Positions 29,686 through 38,034 of a DNA stretch of 64,000 bases are shown one piece after another (position 1 is the stretch's first letter; every line of letters begins with the position of its first letter). Where the stretch lies: positions 464,387-528,386 of the forward strand of contig JALHOW010000004.1 of NCBI GenBank assembly GCA_022842785.1. The letters are read 5' to 3'. The notes below the pieces were generated by a model. It saw nothing but the letters and a program-made list of their open reading frames with translations, had not been told where the DNA came from and searched no databases. The stretch comes from Hyphomicrobiaceae bacterium (GTDB lineage: Bacteria > Pseudomonadota > Alphaproteobacteria > Rhizobiales > Hyphomicrobiaceae). Both the position numbers and the translations under genes were made by a program.

Positions 29686-30066
29686 TCAGTAGCTCAGCAC
29701 CTTGGTGTCTTCGCCTTCCATGACCTCCTCGATGAGGTAGGCGCCGCCGACAATGCCAGAGCATTCCGGAATCAGGTCATCCTGTTTCATGTCGAAGAGA
29801 TCGAGGTTCGGCGAGCAGCAGAAAAATTTCACGCCCGCCTCGTGCGCATCCTTGATGAAGTCGTAGACGCTCTTCGGGCTGCCGGGCTTCACGACGAGCG
29901 CCTCGGCGACACCCTTCTTCATGAGGCGGCCGGCGGTCGCGGTGCAGATGACCTCGACCTCGTAATCCATGGCAGCGGCCACAGAGGCCTGGAAGATCGG
30001 CGCACCGAGCTCCTCGCCGTTGCGCGGATCCGTGTTCGCCATGATGATCACGAGCTTCTTGGCCAT
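29686..30066 (-). CDS. dsrE: DsrE-family sulfurtransferase-like protein (sHdr-associated)
   Basis: 'KLVIIMANTDPRNGEELGAPIFQASVAAAMDYEVEVICTATAGRLMKKG ... VKFFCCSPNLDLF'; start at MAKKLVIIM. Confidence 0.9.
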   Translation of the reverse strand: MAKKLVIIMANTDPRNGEELGAPIFQASVAAAMDYEVEVICTATAGRLMKKGVAEALVVKPGSPKSVYDFIKDAHEAGVKFFCCSPNLDLFDMKQDDLIPECSGIVGGAYLIEEVMEGEDTKVLSY

Positions 30067-30242
30067 GCCGTGCCTCCCGGTGGCTTGGACGCGGGCAGGC
30101 GCCCGTGCCGCGCTGCCAGTTCGTGCCCATCGCCCAGCCGCAACTGCATGGCAGCTTGTCGGCGGGACGGCTTGGGGCGCGCTTCCTTGTTTGAGCAGCC
30201 TGGAATCCTTATACAGTGGCGCCCGCAAAGCGGCAACCGAAC

Positions 30243-30258
30243 ATTCGCATGTGTGAAT
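30243..30258. promoter_or_regulatory. Imperfect palindrome, candidate operator upstream of dsrE-hdr operon
   Basis: ATTCGCATGTGTGAAT (ATTC...GAAT inverted repeat) in the divergent intergenic region 30067-30325. Confidence 0.45.
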
Positions 30259-30325
30259 ATTTACCGGCGCGACGCCGCGGCCGCCGGATGGGTAGCGCAC
30301 GCTGCCGAGGGGAAGGAATACCGGA

Positions 30326-31252
30326 ATGTCGGCTGAGACCGCGGCGTCGCCGGATGAGCGCGGACGCATCGTCTGGGCCGTCGTTTGGATGCTCGGGGCC
30401 ATCGTCTCGTTCACCGCGATGGCCGTTGCCGGGCGGGCTGCCGCGCAGGGCGTCGATGCCCTGCAGATCGCGGTCTGGCGCACGTTTGTTGGCGTCTCGA
30501 TCCTGATCGTGATCGTCATGGCGCGAGGTATTCCCTTCGGCAGCCTTGTCTCGAAACGCCCCGATCTCCAGATCGTTCGCAATCTCATTCACTTCACCGC
30601 GCAGTTCTGCTGGCTCTATGCCCTGACGCGCATGACGCTCGCCGAGCTGACGACGTTGGAGTTCACAGCTCCGCTATGGGTGGCGCTGCTCGCGCCTTTC
30701 CTGCTGGGTGAGCGCCTGACTACGCTGCGGCTAGCGGCGGTTGTGCTCGGCTTCGTTGGCGTGCTCATTGTCGTGCGCCCAGGCGTCATTTCGCTGAGTG
30801 AAGGCGCACCCTTCGCGCTCGCGGCGGCGCTTGGATACGCGTTCTCCATGATCATGACGAAACGGCTCCTGCGAGGAGACAACGCGTTCACGATCCTCTT
30901 CTGGATGCAGGGCCTGCAGGTTCTGATCGGTCTCGCGATCGTGTTGGCGGGCCCTCTGTTCGGCTACGACAAGGGGCTCGTCATTCCGGATGCCGTCACG
31001 TTCGCCTGGATCGTGGTCGTTGGCGTACTGGGGCTTACCGCGCACTACGCGCTCGCCACCGCATTCACCTATGGCGATACGATCATCGTCGCGCCGCTGG
31101 ACTTCCTGCGCCTGCCGCTGATTGCCGTCGTCGGCGTCATGCTCTATGCGGAGCCTCTCGACTTCTGGGTGCTCGGCGGGGGGCTTATCGTCGTGCTCGC
31201 CAATCTCCTGAACATCCGCGGCGAGCGCCGGCGTCATGCAAACCCAGCCTGA
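30326..31252 (+). CDS. EamA/DMT-superfamily transporter
   Basis: 10-TM EamA repeats; 'LEFTAPLWVALLAPFLLGERLTTLRLAAVVLGFVGVLIVVRPG'. Confidence 0.93.
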   Translation: MSAETAASPDERGRIVWAVVWMLGAIVSFTAMAVAGRAAAQGVDALQIAVWRTFVGVSILIVIVMARGIPFGSLVSKRPDLQIVRNLIHFTAQFCWLYALTRMTLAELTTLEFTAPLWVALLAPFLLGERLTTLRLAAVVLGFVGVLIVVRPGVISLSEGAPFALAAALGYAFSMIMTKRLLRGDNAFTILFWMQGLQVLIGLAIVLAGPLFGYDKGLVIPDAVTFAWIVVVGVLGLTAHYALATAFTYGDTIIVAPLDFLRLPLIAVVGVMLYAEPLDFWVLGGGLIVVLANLLNIRGERRRHANPA

Positions 31253-31270
31253 CGAGCATCAGCGCAGACA

Positions 31271-32167
31271 ATGAACAGCGAAGTCACAGCTCCGAAGAGC
31301 GCCGTGCAGGTTGCCATCCAGGCCGCATTCTGGATGGCCGGCACGCTCGCCATGATCTCGCTGCTCGCCGTCGCGGGCCGCGAGGCCATGCGCACGCTGC
31401 CAACCATGGACATGATCTTCTACCGCAGCTGGATGTCGCTGCCGGTGGTCGTGCTCCTTGCGCTCGTGGCAGGCCATAAACTCACGTTCTTCCGCACTCA
31501 ACGACTCGGGATGCACGCCTGGCGCAATGCCGCGCATCTCGCCGGACAGTTCACCTGGTTCTGGGCGATCACGCAGATCCCGCTGGCGGAGGTCTTCGCG
31601 CTCGAGTTCACGACACCGCTATGGGTGGCGCTGCTGGCACCCATCATCCTGCGCGAGCACATGACGCTGCCGCGCCTCGCCGCGGTCATGCTCGGGTTCA
31701 TCGGCGCGCTCATCGTCATCCGGCCCGTCGGTATGTCGATCAGCATGGGCACCGCGTCTGCCATGGCGTGCGCGGTGGCCTATGCCTTCTCGTACATCGC
31801 CATCAAGCAGCTCACGCGCACGGAAAGCGCGCTGACGATCCTTTTCTGGCTGTCGCTCTTCCAGGGCATCTATACGACGGTGCTGACCTTCGGCACGCTC
31901 TCATGGCCGACACCTACGGCCTGGACCTGGCTGGTGGTCGTGTCACTCGCTGGCCTCGCCGCCCACTACTGCATTGCGCGCGCCTTCGCCCTCGCCGACG
32001 CGACCATCGTCACGCCCATGGACTACCTGCGCGTGCCGCTGATCGCCTTCGTCGGCTGGCTCGTCTATGCCGAAGCACTCGATCCCTACGTGCTCATAGG
32101 TGGGGCTGTGATTGCCGCCGCCAACATCATCAATCTGCTGGCAGAACGGCGATCCACGGGCACCTGA
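31271..32167 (+). CDS. EamA/DMT-superfamily transporter (tandem paralog)
   Basis: 'LEFTTPLWVALLAPIILREHMTLPRLAAVMLGFIGALIVIRPVG'. Confidence 0.93.
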   Translation: MNSEVTAPKSAVQVAIQAAFWMAGTLAMISLLAVAGREAMRTLPTMDMIFYRSWMSLPVVVLLALVAGHKLTFFRTQRLGMHAWRNAAHLAGQFTWFWAITQIPLAEVFALEFTTPLWVALLAPIILREHMTLPRLAAVMLGFIGALIVIRPVGMSISMGTASAMACAVAYAFSYIAIKQLTRTESALTILFWLSLFQGIYTTVLTFGTLSWPTPTAWTWLVVVSLAGLAAHYCIARAFALADATIVTPMDYLRVPLIAFVGWLVYAEALDPYVLIGGAVIAAANIINLLAERRSTGT

Positions 32168-32242
32168 TCCGCCGCGATCCGGCATTTCACCCACCGGGGG
32201 AAATGCTATAACCAGCCAATCATCCGTTCCCGGAGCCCGCGC

Positions 32243-33418
32243 ATGTTCGTGACCTTCTTCCATGAGCTCAAGGCCGCCAAGGTGCCCGTCACCTTGAAGG
32301 AATACCTGACGCTGATGGAAGCCCTGCAGGCCGACCTCGCCGACCAGCGCGTCGAGAATTTCTATTATCTCTCGCGCGCGACTCTCGTGAAGGATGAGCG
32401 CCACCTCGACAAGTTCGATCAGGTCTTCGGCCATGTGTTCAAGGGCCTCGAGCTGATGAGCGACGCTGCCGAAGCCAACATTCCCGAGGAATGGCTGCGC
32501 GCGCTCTCGAGCCTCTATCTCTCCGAAGAGGAGAAAAAGAAGATCGAGGCGCTCGGCGGCTGGGACAAGATCATGGAGGAGCTGAAGAAGCGCCTCGCCG
32601 AGCAGAAAGGCCGCCACCAGGGCGGCAGCAAGTGGATCGGCACCGGCGGCACCTCGCCCTATGGCGCGGAGGGTTACAACCCCGCGGGCGTCCGCATCGG
32701 CCAGAAGGAAAACCGCAACTTCCGCGCGCTCAAGGTTTGGGACAAGCGCGAGTTCAAGGATCTCGACGACAAAGTCGAGCTCGGCACGCGCAACATCAAG
32801 GTCGCGCTACGGCGCCTGCGCAAGTTCGCGCGCGAGGGCGCGGCTGACGAACTCGATCTCGACGGCACCATCAAGGGTACGGCGCGCAAGGGCTATCTCG
32901 ACATCCAGATGCGGCCCGAGCGGCGCAATGCCGTGAAGGTTTTGATGTTCTTCGATATCGGCGGCTCGATGGACTACCACGTCAAGCTCGCTGAGGAGCT
33001 GTTCTCGGCGGCGCGGGTCGAGATGAAGCACATGGAGCATTTCTACTTCCACAACTGCCTCTACGAGTTCCTGTGGAAGGACAACAAGCGCCGCTGGACG
33101 GAACGAACACCGACCTGGGACGTCCTGCACAAATACCCAGCCGACTACAAGGTCGTCTTCGTCGGCGATGCCTCCATGAGCCCCTACGAGATCACGGTTC
33201 CCGGCGGCTCCGTCGAGCACATGAATGAGGAACCCGGCGCGGCGTGGATCAAGCGCGTGACCGGCATCTACGAGCACTCCGTATGGCTGAACCCTGTGCC
33301 CGAGCAGCACTGGAGCTGGACGCCCTCGATCAAGCTCGTGGGTGATCTCATGGAAGGGCGCATGTTCCCACTGACGCTCGAAGGCCTCGACAAGGCCATG
33401 AAGGAGCTTATGCGATAA
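32243..33418 (+). CDS. CoxE-like VWA-domain protein
   Basis: 'MFVTFFHELKAAKVPVTLKEYLTLMEAL', MIDAS-like 'MFFDIGGSMDYHV', 'HNCLYEFLWKD', 'VVFVGDASMSPYEI'. Confidence 0.88.
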   Translation: MFVTFFHELKAAKVPVTLKEYLTLMEALQADLADQRVENFYYLSRATLVKDERHLDKFDQVFGHVFKGLELMSDAAEANIPEEWLRALSSLYLSEEEKKKIEALGGWDKIMEELKKRLAEQKGRHQGGSKWIGTGGTSPYGAEGYNPAGVRIGQKENRNFRALKVWDKREFKDLDDKVELGTRNIKVALRRLRKFAREGAADELDLDGTIKGTARKGYLDIQMRPERRNAVKVLMFFDIGGSMDYHVKLAEELFSAARVEMKHMEHFYFHNCLYEFLWKDNKRRWTERTPTWDVLHKYPADYKVVFVGDASMSPYEITVPGGSVEHMNEEPGAAWIKRVTGIYEHSVWLNPVPEQHWSWTPSIKLVGDLMEGRMFPLTLEGLDKAMKELMR

Positions 33419-33529
33419 GCCCTCTTGCAGAATTGAAGCCTCGACTACACATCACCTCCCATTGCCTAGATCGCCTGCACTACACCCGCCTGAACTACAC
33501 CAGATGGACCTGAAGGGGCCCGCCGTCCG

Positions 33530-34288
33530 ATGGACTACCTGCTGACACTCGCCGCAGATCCAGCGGCGTGGGCCGCGCTCGTGACCCTCATCGTGATGGA
33601 GGTCGTCCTTGGCATCGACAACCTCATCTTCATTGCCATCCTGACCAACAAGCTCCCCGAGGAGCATCGGGCCAGGGCGCGGCGCATCGGCATAACGGGC
33701 GCGCTTGTCCTGCGGCTTCTGCTGCTCGGTACCATCGCCATCATCGTGACGCTGACGACGCCGATCTTCTCGATCTTCGGGCACGGCTTCTCCTGGCGCG
33801 ACCTCATCCTGATTGCCGGCGGACTCTTCCTCGTCTGGAAGGCGACTAAGGAGATCCATCACCGCGTCGATCCCGATCCCGGCGATGTAACGCTCGGTCA
33901 GGTGGTCGGCCTCACTTTCGGGGCCGCCATTTTCCAGATCCTGCTGCTCGATCTCGTGTTCTCGATCGACAGCATAATCACGGCCGTCGGTATGACACCG
34001 CACGTGCCGATCATGGTGATTGCCGTCGTGTTCGCCGTGATCACCATGCTGGTTGCTGCGACGCCGCTCTCGAACTTCATTGGCAGAAACCCGACGATCG
34101 TCATGCTGGCACTCGGCTTCCTGCTCATGATCGGCACGGTGCTGATCGCGGAAGGCTTCGGCGCGCACGTACCCAAGGGCTACATCTACGCGGCCATGGC
34201 GTTCTCAGCGCTCATCGAGGGCTTGAACATGCTTGACCGGCGCGCACGCCAGCGCCGGAGAGAAGCAGGCATGAAGGACACTCATTAA
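33530..34288 (+). CDS. TerC-family integral membrane protein
   Basis: '[45 protein letters not shown]', '[21 protein letters not shown]'. Confidence 0.95.
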   Translation: MDYLLTLAADPAAWAALVTLIVMEVVLGIDNLIFIAILTNKLPEEHRARARRIGITGALVLRLLLLGTIAIIVTLTTPIFSIFGHGFSWRDLILIAGGLFLVWKATKEIHHRVDPDPGDVTLGQVVGLTFGAAIFQILLLDLVFSIDSIITAVGMTPHVPIMVIAVVFAVITMLVAATPLSNFIGRNPTIVMLALGFLLMIGTVLIAEGFGAHVPKGYIYAAMAFSALIEGLNMLDRRARQRRREAGMKDTH

Positions 34289-34304
34289 CGGTTAGCGCAG
34301 GCCC

Positions 34305-34898
34305 TCACTTCTTGGAGAGGGCCTGCAGTCCGGCGATGGCGATATCGTGCTCGCGCTCGATCTTTAGCGCGGCTTGGAAATCGGCCTTGGCCTTAGCCGG
34401 CGCGCCAAGCTGGCGATGGAGATCGCCGCGATTGGCGAAGAGATCGGCGCTGTTGCCGTCAAAGGAAATGGCCGTGTCGTAGGCCGCCAACGCTTCCTTG
34501 AGTTGACCACGCGCCTTGAATACTTCGCCTCTGTAAGCGTGGGCGACGGGATCACGCGGATTGAGAACGATTGCAGCTTCGAAATCGGTCATTGCGAGGT
34601 TCACATGGCCATCATCGAGCAGCACGATGCCGCGATACACCAAGGCCTCCGCGCGCACGGCGGGAGGAAGCTGGGTGTTGCCGACCAACTCAGTGCATAT
34701 GTACTGCCGCTCGGCAGCCTTGATCTCGTCGTCCTTGCAGTCGTCGAGTAGCGCCGCCACATCGTTCGGGAGCGAGACGGTGTCTTTACTTGCAAGCGCT
34801 CCAGGTGCCGCTCCTAGTGCCGGTCCCTGAACCGGGCCGGAGACAAGCAGCAGCACTGCCAACGTCCCCGCGACCATTCCAGTTTTCCAATCCCGCAT
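34305..34898 (-). CDS. Secreted TPR-repeat protein
   Basis: Signal peptide; 'AMTDFEAAIVLNPRDPVAHAYRGEVFKARGQLKEALAAYDTAISFDGNSADLFANRGDLHRQLG'. Confidence 0.85.
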   Translation of the reverse strand: MRDWKTGMVAGTLAVLLLVSGPVQGPALGAAPGALASKDTVSLPNDVAALLDDCKDDEIKAAERQYICTELVGNTQLPPAVRAEALVYRGIVLLDDGHVNLAMTDFEAAIVLNPRDPVAHAYRGEVFKARGQLKEALAAYDTAISFDGNSADLFANRGDLHRQLGAPAKAKADFQAALKIEREHDIAIAGLQALSKK

Positions 34899-35199
34899 GG
34901 CTCACCTCTCTGCACACGCGCCATCTCAAAGGGTTGCCGCAATAGGCAAACCCTGTCGTCTCCGGCGAGTTCCAACTACCGAAACGCAATACTGAATTTG
35001 TGAGCGGGACCGGTGACCACCGCTGCGCTGCGGTTCTGCGAAGTCCACGTGTAAGAGCTAGATCCACGCGCCAATCCGTTCAAGCACGATTGCCGCACTG
35101 CACGGTGTGCGCAATCGATCGGCTTATCCACAGTGTTGCAGAGGCCACATTCACGTGCGCGGGTCTATCCGGCATTCTACCCATTCTGTGGGGGATGCG

Positions 35200-35931
35200 A
35201 TGGCGGGCTCGGACGACGGTGTCCGGATAGATATCGACTTGAGCGACGCCGAGCGCGAGGCGGAGCGCATTCGCACGTGGCTTGGCGCGCTGCGTCGACG
35301 CCATGATCTCGCACGGTTCGAGTTCACGCGGCATGTGCGCATCGTGCCTGCGGGGCCCACCTACAGCCATCCGATCCTCACACTCGGCACGCGCTTCACC
35401 GAGACGGAAGACCTTCTGCTCTCGACGTACCTGCATGAGCAGATGCACTGGTATCTCTCGCTGCTCGGCGGCCCCGATCATGATCCGGTGGAGCCGGTTT
35501 TCGATGAACTCGTGCGCCGCTACCCGCAGGCCCCTGTCTGGCTGCCGGAGGGCGCGCGCAGCTACGAGCAGACGTACGTTCATCTTGTTGTGTGCTGGCT
35601 GGAAGTCGAGGCGGCTGCCGAGCTGATTGGCCGGGAGCGCGCCAATCGCGTCGCCGACACGACCTGGGGCTATCGCTGGATCTACCGCACAGTCGTCGCG
35701 GATCGCGATCCGCTGTGCGAACTTTTCACGGCTAACGGCATCTATCCGATGATGCCCGCGCCTGAGCTTATTGCAGTGGAAGCTGCCCGCCGGCGGGCCG
35801 AACTCGAAGCAGAGGAGGCCGAGGCTAGCCCTCGCGCAGGCCGGCAAAGAATTTCTCCAGCAGGGCGCGGCTCTCGCTCTCGCCAAGGCCGGGATAGATC
35901 TCCGGCGCGTGGTGGCAAGTTGCGTGGCTGA
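35200..35931 (+). CDS. Uncharacterised protein with HExxH motif
   Basis: 'LLLSTYLHEQMHWYLSLLGG' (HEQMH) ; 'WLPEGARSYEQTYVHLVVCWLEVEAAAELIG'; start taken at MAGSDDGVRID. Confidence 0.75.
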   Translation: MAGSDDGVRIDIDLSDAEREAERIRTWLGALRRRHDLARFEFTRHVRIVPAGPTYSHPILTLGTRFTETEDLLLSTYLHEQMHWYLSLLGGPDHDPVEPVFDELVRRYPQAPVWLPEGARSYEQTYVHLVVCWLEVEAAAELIGRERANRVADTTWGYRWIYRTVVADRDPLCELFTANGIYPMMPAPELIAVEAARRRAELEAEEAEASPRAGRQRISPAGRGSRSRQGRDRSPARGGKLRG

Positions 35932-36289
35932 ACACGCGGGGGCCGTGCTCGACGCCGCCGCTCTTCGGATCGGACGCACCGTAGTAGAGCCGGCGTACGC
36001 GCGCGAAGGAGATGGCCGCCGCACACATGGGGCACGGCTCCAGCGTCACATAGAGATCGCAGTCGATGAGGCGCTCCGATTGCAGCGCCTGTGCTGCCTG
36101 CTGAATGACGAGCATTTCGGCGTGCGCAGTCGGGTCCTTGCGGGCCCGCGTGAGGTTGTGAGCCTCTGCGACGATGGCACCGTCCGGTCCCGCGATCACC
36201 GCACCGACCGGCACCTCGCCGAGGTCGGCGGCAACACGCGCCAACTCGAGCGCGCGATCCATGTGGCTTGAGGCGTGCGGTGATGTCAT
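35825..36289 (-). CDS. tadA: tRNA-specific adenosine deaminase
   Basis: 'DPTAHAEMLVIQQAA', 'LYVTLEPCPMCAAAISFARVRRLYYGA' deaminase zinc motifs. Confidence 0.95.
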   Translation of the reverse strand: MTSPHASSHMDRALELARVAADLGEVPVGAVIAGPDGAIVAEAHNLTRARKDPTAHAEMLVIQQAAQALQSERLIDCDLYVTLEPCPMCAAAISFARVRRLYYGASDPKSGGVEHGPRVFSHATCHHAPEIYPGLGESESRALLEKFFAGLREG

Positions 36290-36361
36290 AAGCTCTCGAC
36301 CTAGTTTATGTGAGCGGCGATACAGCCAACGCGATCACGCCTCAAGCCCGGAGTTACTGCC

Positions 36362-37471
36362 ATGCGCCCGCCACGATCCGATCGCCCCCGGGCCGGGCGC
36401 CGGGATGACCGACCGAAAACCGGACAAAAGCCGCGCGGCAAACCCGGATGGGGAGCGGATCCCAGTTCTGGGCCCAGTTCCGGAGCGCGCCCCGCATCGG
36501 CCACAGGCCGGAAGGCCGCCGGAGGCACACGCCACGAGGAGCGCGCTGCGGAATCGGGTTTCAAGAAGCAAGGCCGGCCATCGCGCCCAAAACCTGAGCC
36601 CGAGCGCGCACCGCACGTTCCGACGCCGCAGAGACGTCCGCGCAACATGCCACCCCCATCGGGCCGCCCGACGGAGGAGATGCGCATTGCGAAGGCACTG
36701 GCGCGCGCCGGCCTCTGTTCGCGCCGCGAAGCCGAGCGCTGGATCGAGGAGGGGCGCGTTCGCGTCAATGGCAAGACGATCAAGAGCCCGGCGCTCGATG
36801 TGGGGCCTAGTGACCGCATCGAGATCGACGGCAAGCCGATGCCGGATGCCGAGCCTGTGCGTCTGTGGCGCTATCACAAACCGCGCGGGCTCGTGACCAC
36901 GCACCGCGATCCCGAAGGCCGGCCGACCGTGTTCGAGAAGCTGCCGCCCGAACTGCCGCGCGTTGTTTCCATCGGCCGGTTGGACCTCAACACCGAGGGC
37001 CTGCTGCTGTTGACGAACGACGGCGCGCTTGCGCGCCACCTCGAGCTGCCAGCGACGGGATGGATGCGCCGCTACCGCATACGCGCATACGGCAAAGTCG
37101 AGCAGGCGTCGCTCGACAAGCTTAAGAATGGGGTTGAAATCGAAGGCGTGCGCTACGGCCCCGTCGAGGCGACGGTCGATCGCGAGCAAGGCCACAACAT
37201 CTGGATCACGATGGCGCTGCGCGAGGGCAAGAACCGCGAGGTGCGCAAGATCCTGAACCATCTCGGGCTCGACGTGAACCGCCTGATCCGTGTGTCGTAC
37301 GGGCCGTTCCAGCTTCTCGAACTCGAACCGGGCGCGGTCGAGAGCGTGCGCCGCAAAGTCATTGCCGATCAGCTCGGCCCGGCTGTTGCGCGCGAGCTTG
37401 GGCTCACGGATCGCGAGAACGACGCCGAAGCACGGCGCACGCGGGCGAAAAAGCCGAAGGATGAAGCATGA
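36362..37471 (+). CDS. RluB-type pseudouridine synthase with long disordered basic N-terminus
   Basis: S4 'MRIAKALARAGLCSRREAERWIEEGRVRVNG', catalytic 'SIGRLDLNTEGLLLLTNDGALARHLELP'. Confidence 0.93.
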   Translation: MRPPRSDRPRAGRRDDRPKTGQKPRGKPGWGADPSSGPSSGARPASATGRKAAGGTRHEERAAESGFKKQGRPSRPKPEPERAPHVPTPQRRPRNMPPPSGRPTEEMRIAKALARAGLCSRREAERWIEEGRVRVNGKTIKSPALDVGPSDRIEIDGKPMPDAEPVRLWRYHKPRGLVTTHRDPEGRPTVFEKLPPELPRVVSIGRLDLNTEGLLLLTNDGALARHLELPATGWMRRYRIRAYGKVEQASLDKLKNGVEIEGVRYGPVEATVDREQGHNIWITMALREGKNREVRKILNHLGLDVNRLIRVSYGPFQLLELEPGAVESVRRKVIADQLGPAVARELGLTDRENDAEARRTRAKKPKDEA

Positions 37472-38031
37472 GGATCGTCGGCGGCAGGCTGCGCGGGCGC
37501 AATCTCGCCACGCCGAGCGATGACGCGATCCGCCCGACCTCGGATCGCGTGCGCGAAGCCGTCTTCAATTGGCTCATGCATGGCGATCCCGTTGCGCGCA
37601 TCGACGGCGGGCGCGTGATCGATCTCTTTGCTGGGACGGGTGCCCTGGGGGTGGAGGCGCTCTCGCGTGGCGCCACCTTCTGCCTTTTCGTCGAGGAAGC
37701 CGCCGAGGCGCGCGGGCTCATCCGACGCAATATCGAGGCCTTCGGCTTGACGGGCGTGACCAAGCTCTGGCGACGCGACGCGACCGATCTCGGACCGGCA
37801 GGCAATATGATGCCGTACGATGCCGCCTTTCTCGATCCGCCATATGGCAAGGGCCTCGGCGAGAAGGCGCTTACGGTGCTCGCTGAAGGCGGGTGGCTCG
37901 TGCCGGACGCGCTGTGTGTTCTGGAAGAACGCAAGGGCGTCGATCTTGCGATCCCTGATGCGTACGACGTCGTCGATCAGCGCACGTGGGGCGATACGCA
38001 GGCGGTGCTGGTGCGGTTCAGGGGTGCGTAG
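37468..38031 (+). CDS. rsmD: 16S rRNA (guanine966-N2)-methyltransferase RsmD
   Basis: 'MRIVGGRLRGRNLATPSDDAIRPTSDRVREAVFNWL', 'DAAFLDPPYGKGL'. Confidence 0.95.
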   Translation: MRIVGGRLRGRNLATPSDDAIRPTSDRVREAVFNWLMHGDPVARIDGGRVIDLFAGTGALGVEALSRGATFCLFVEEAAEARGLIRRNIEAFGLTGVTKLWRRDATDLGPAGNMMPYDAAFLDPPYGKGLGEKALTVLAEGGWLVPDALCVLEERKGVDLAIPDAYDVVDQRTWGDTQAVLVRFRGA

Positions 38032-38034
38032 GCT

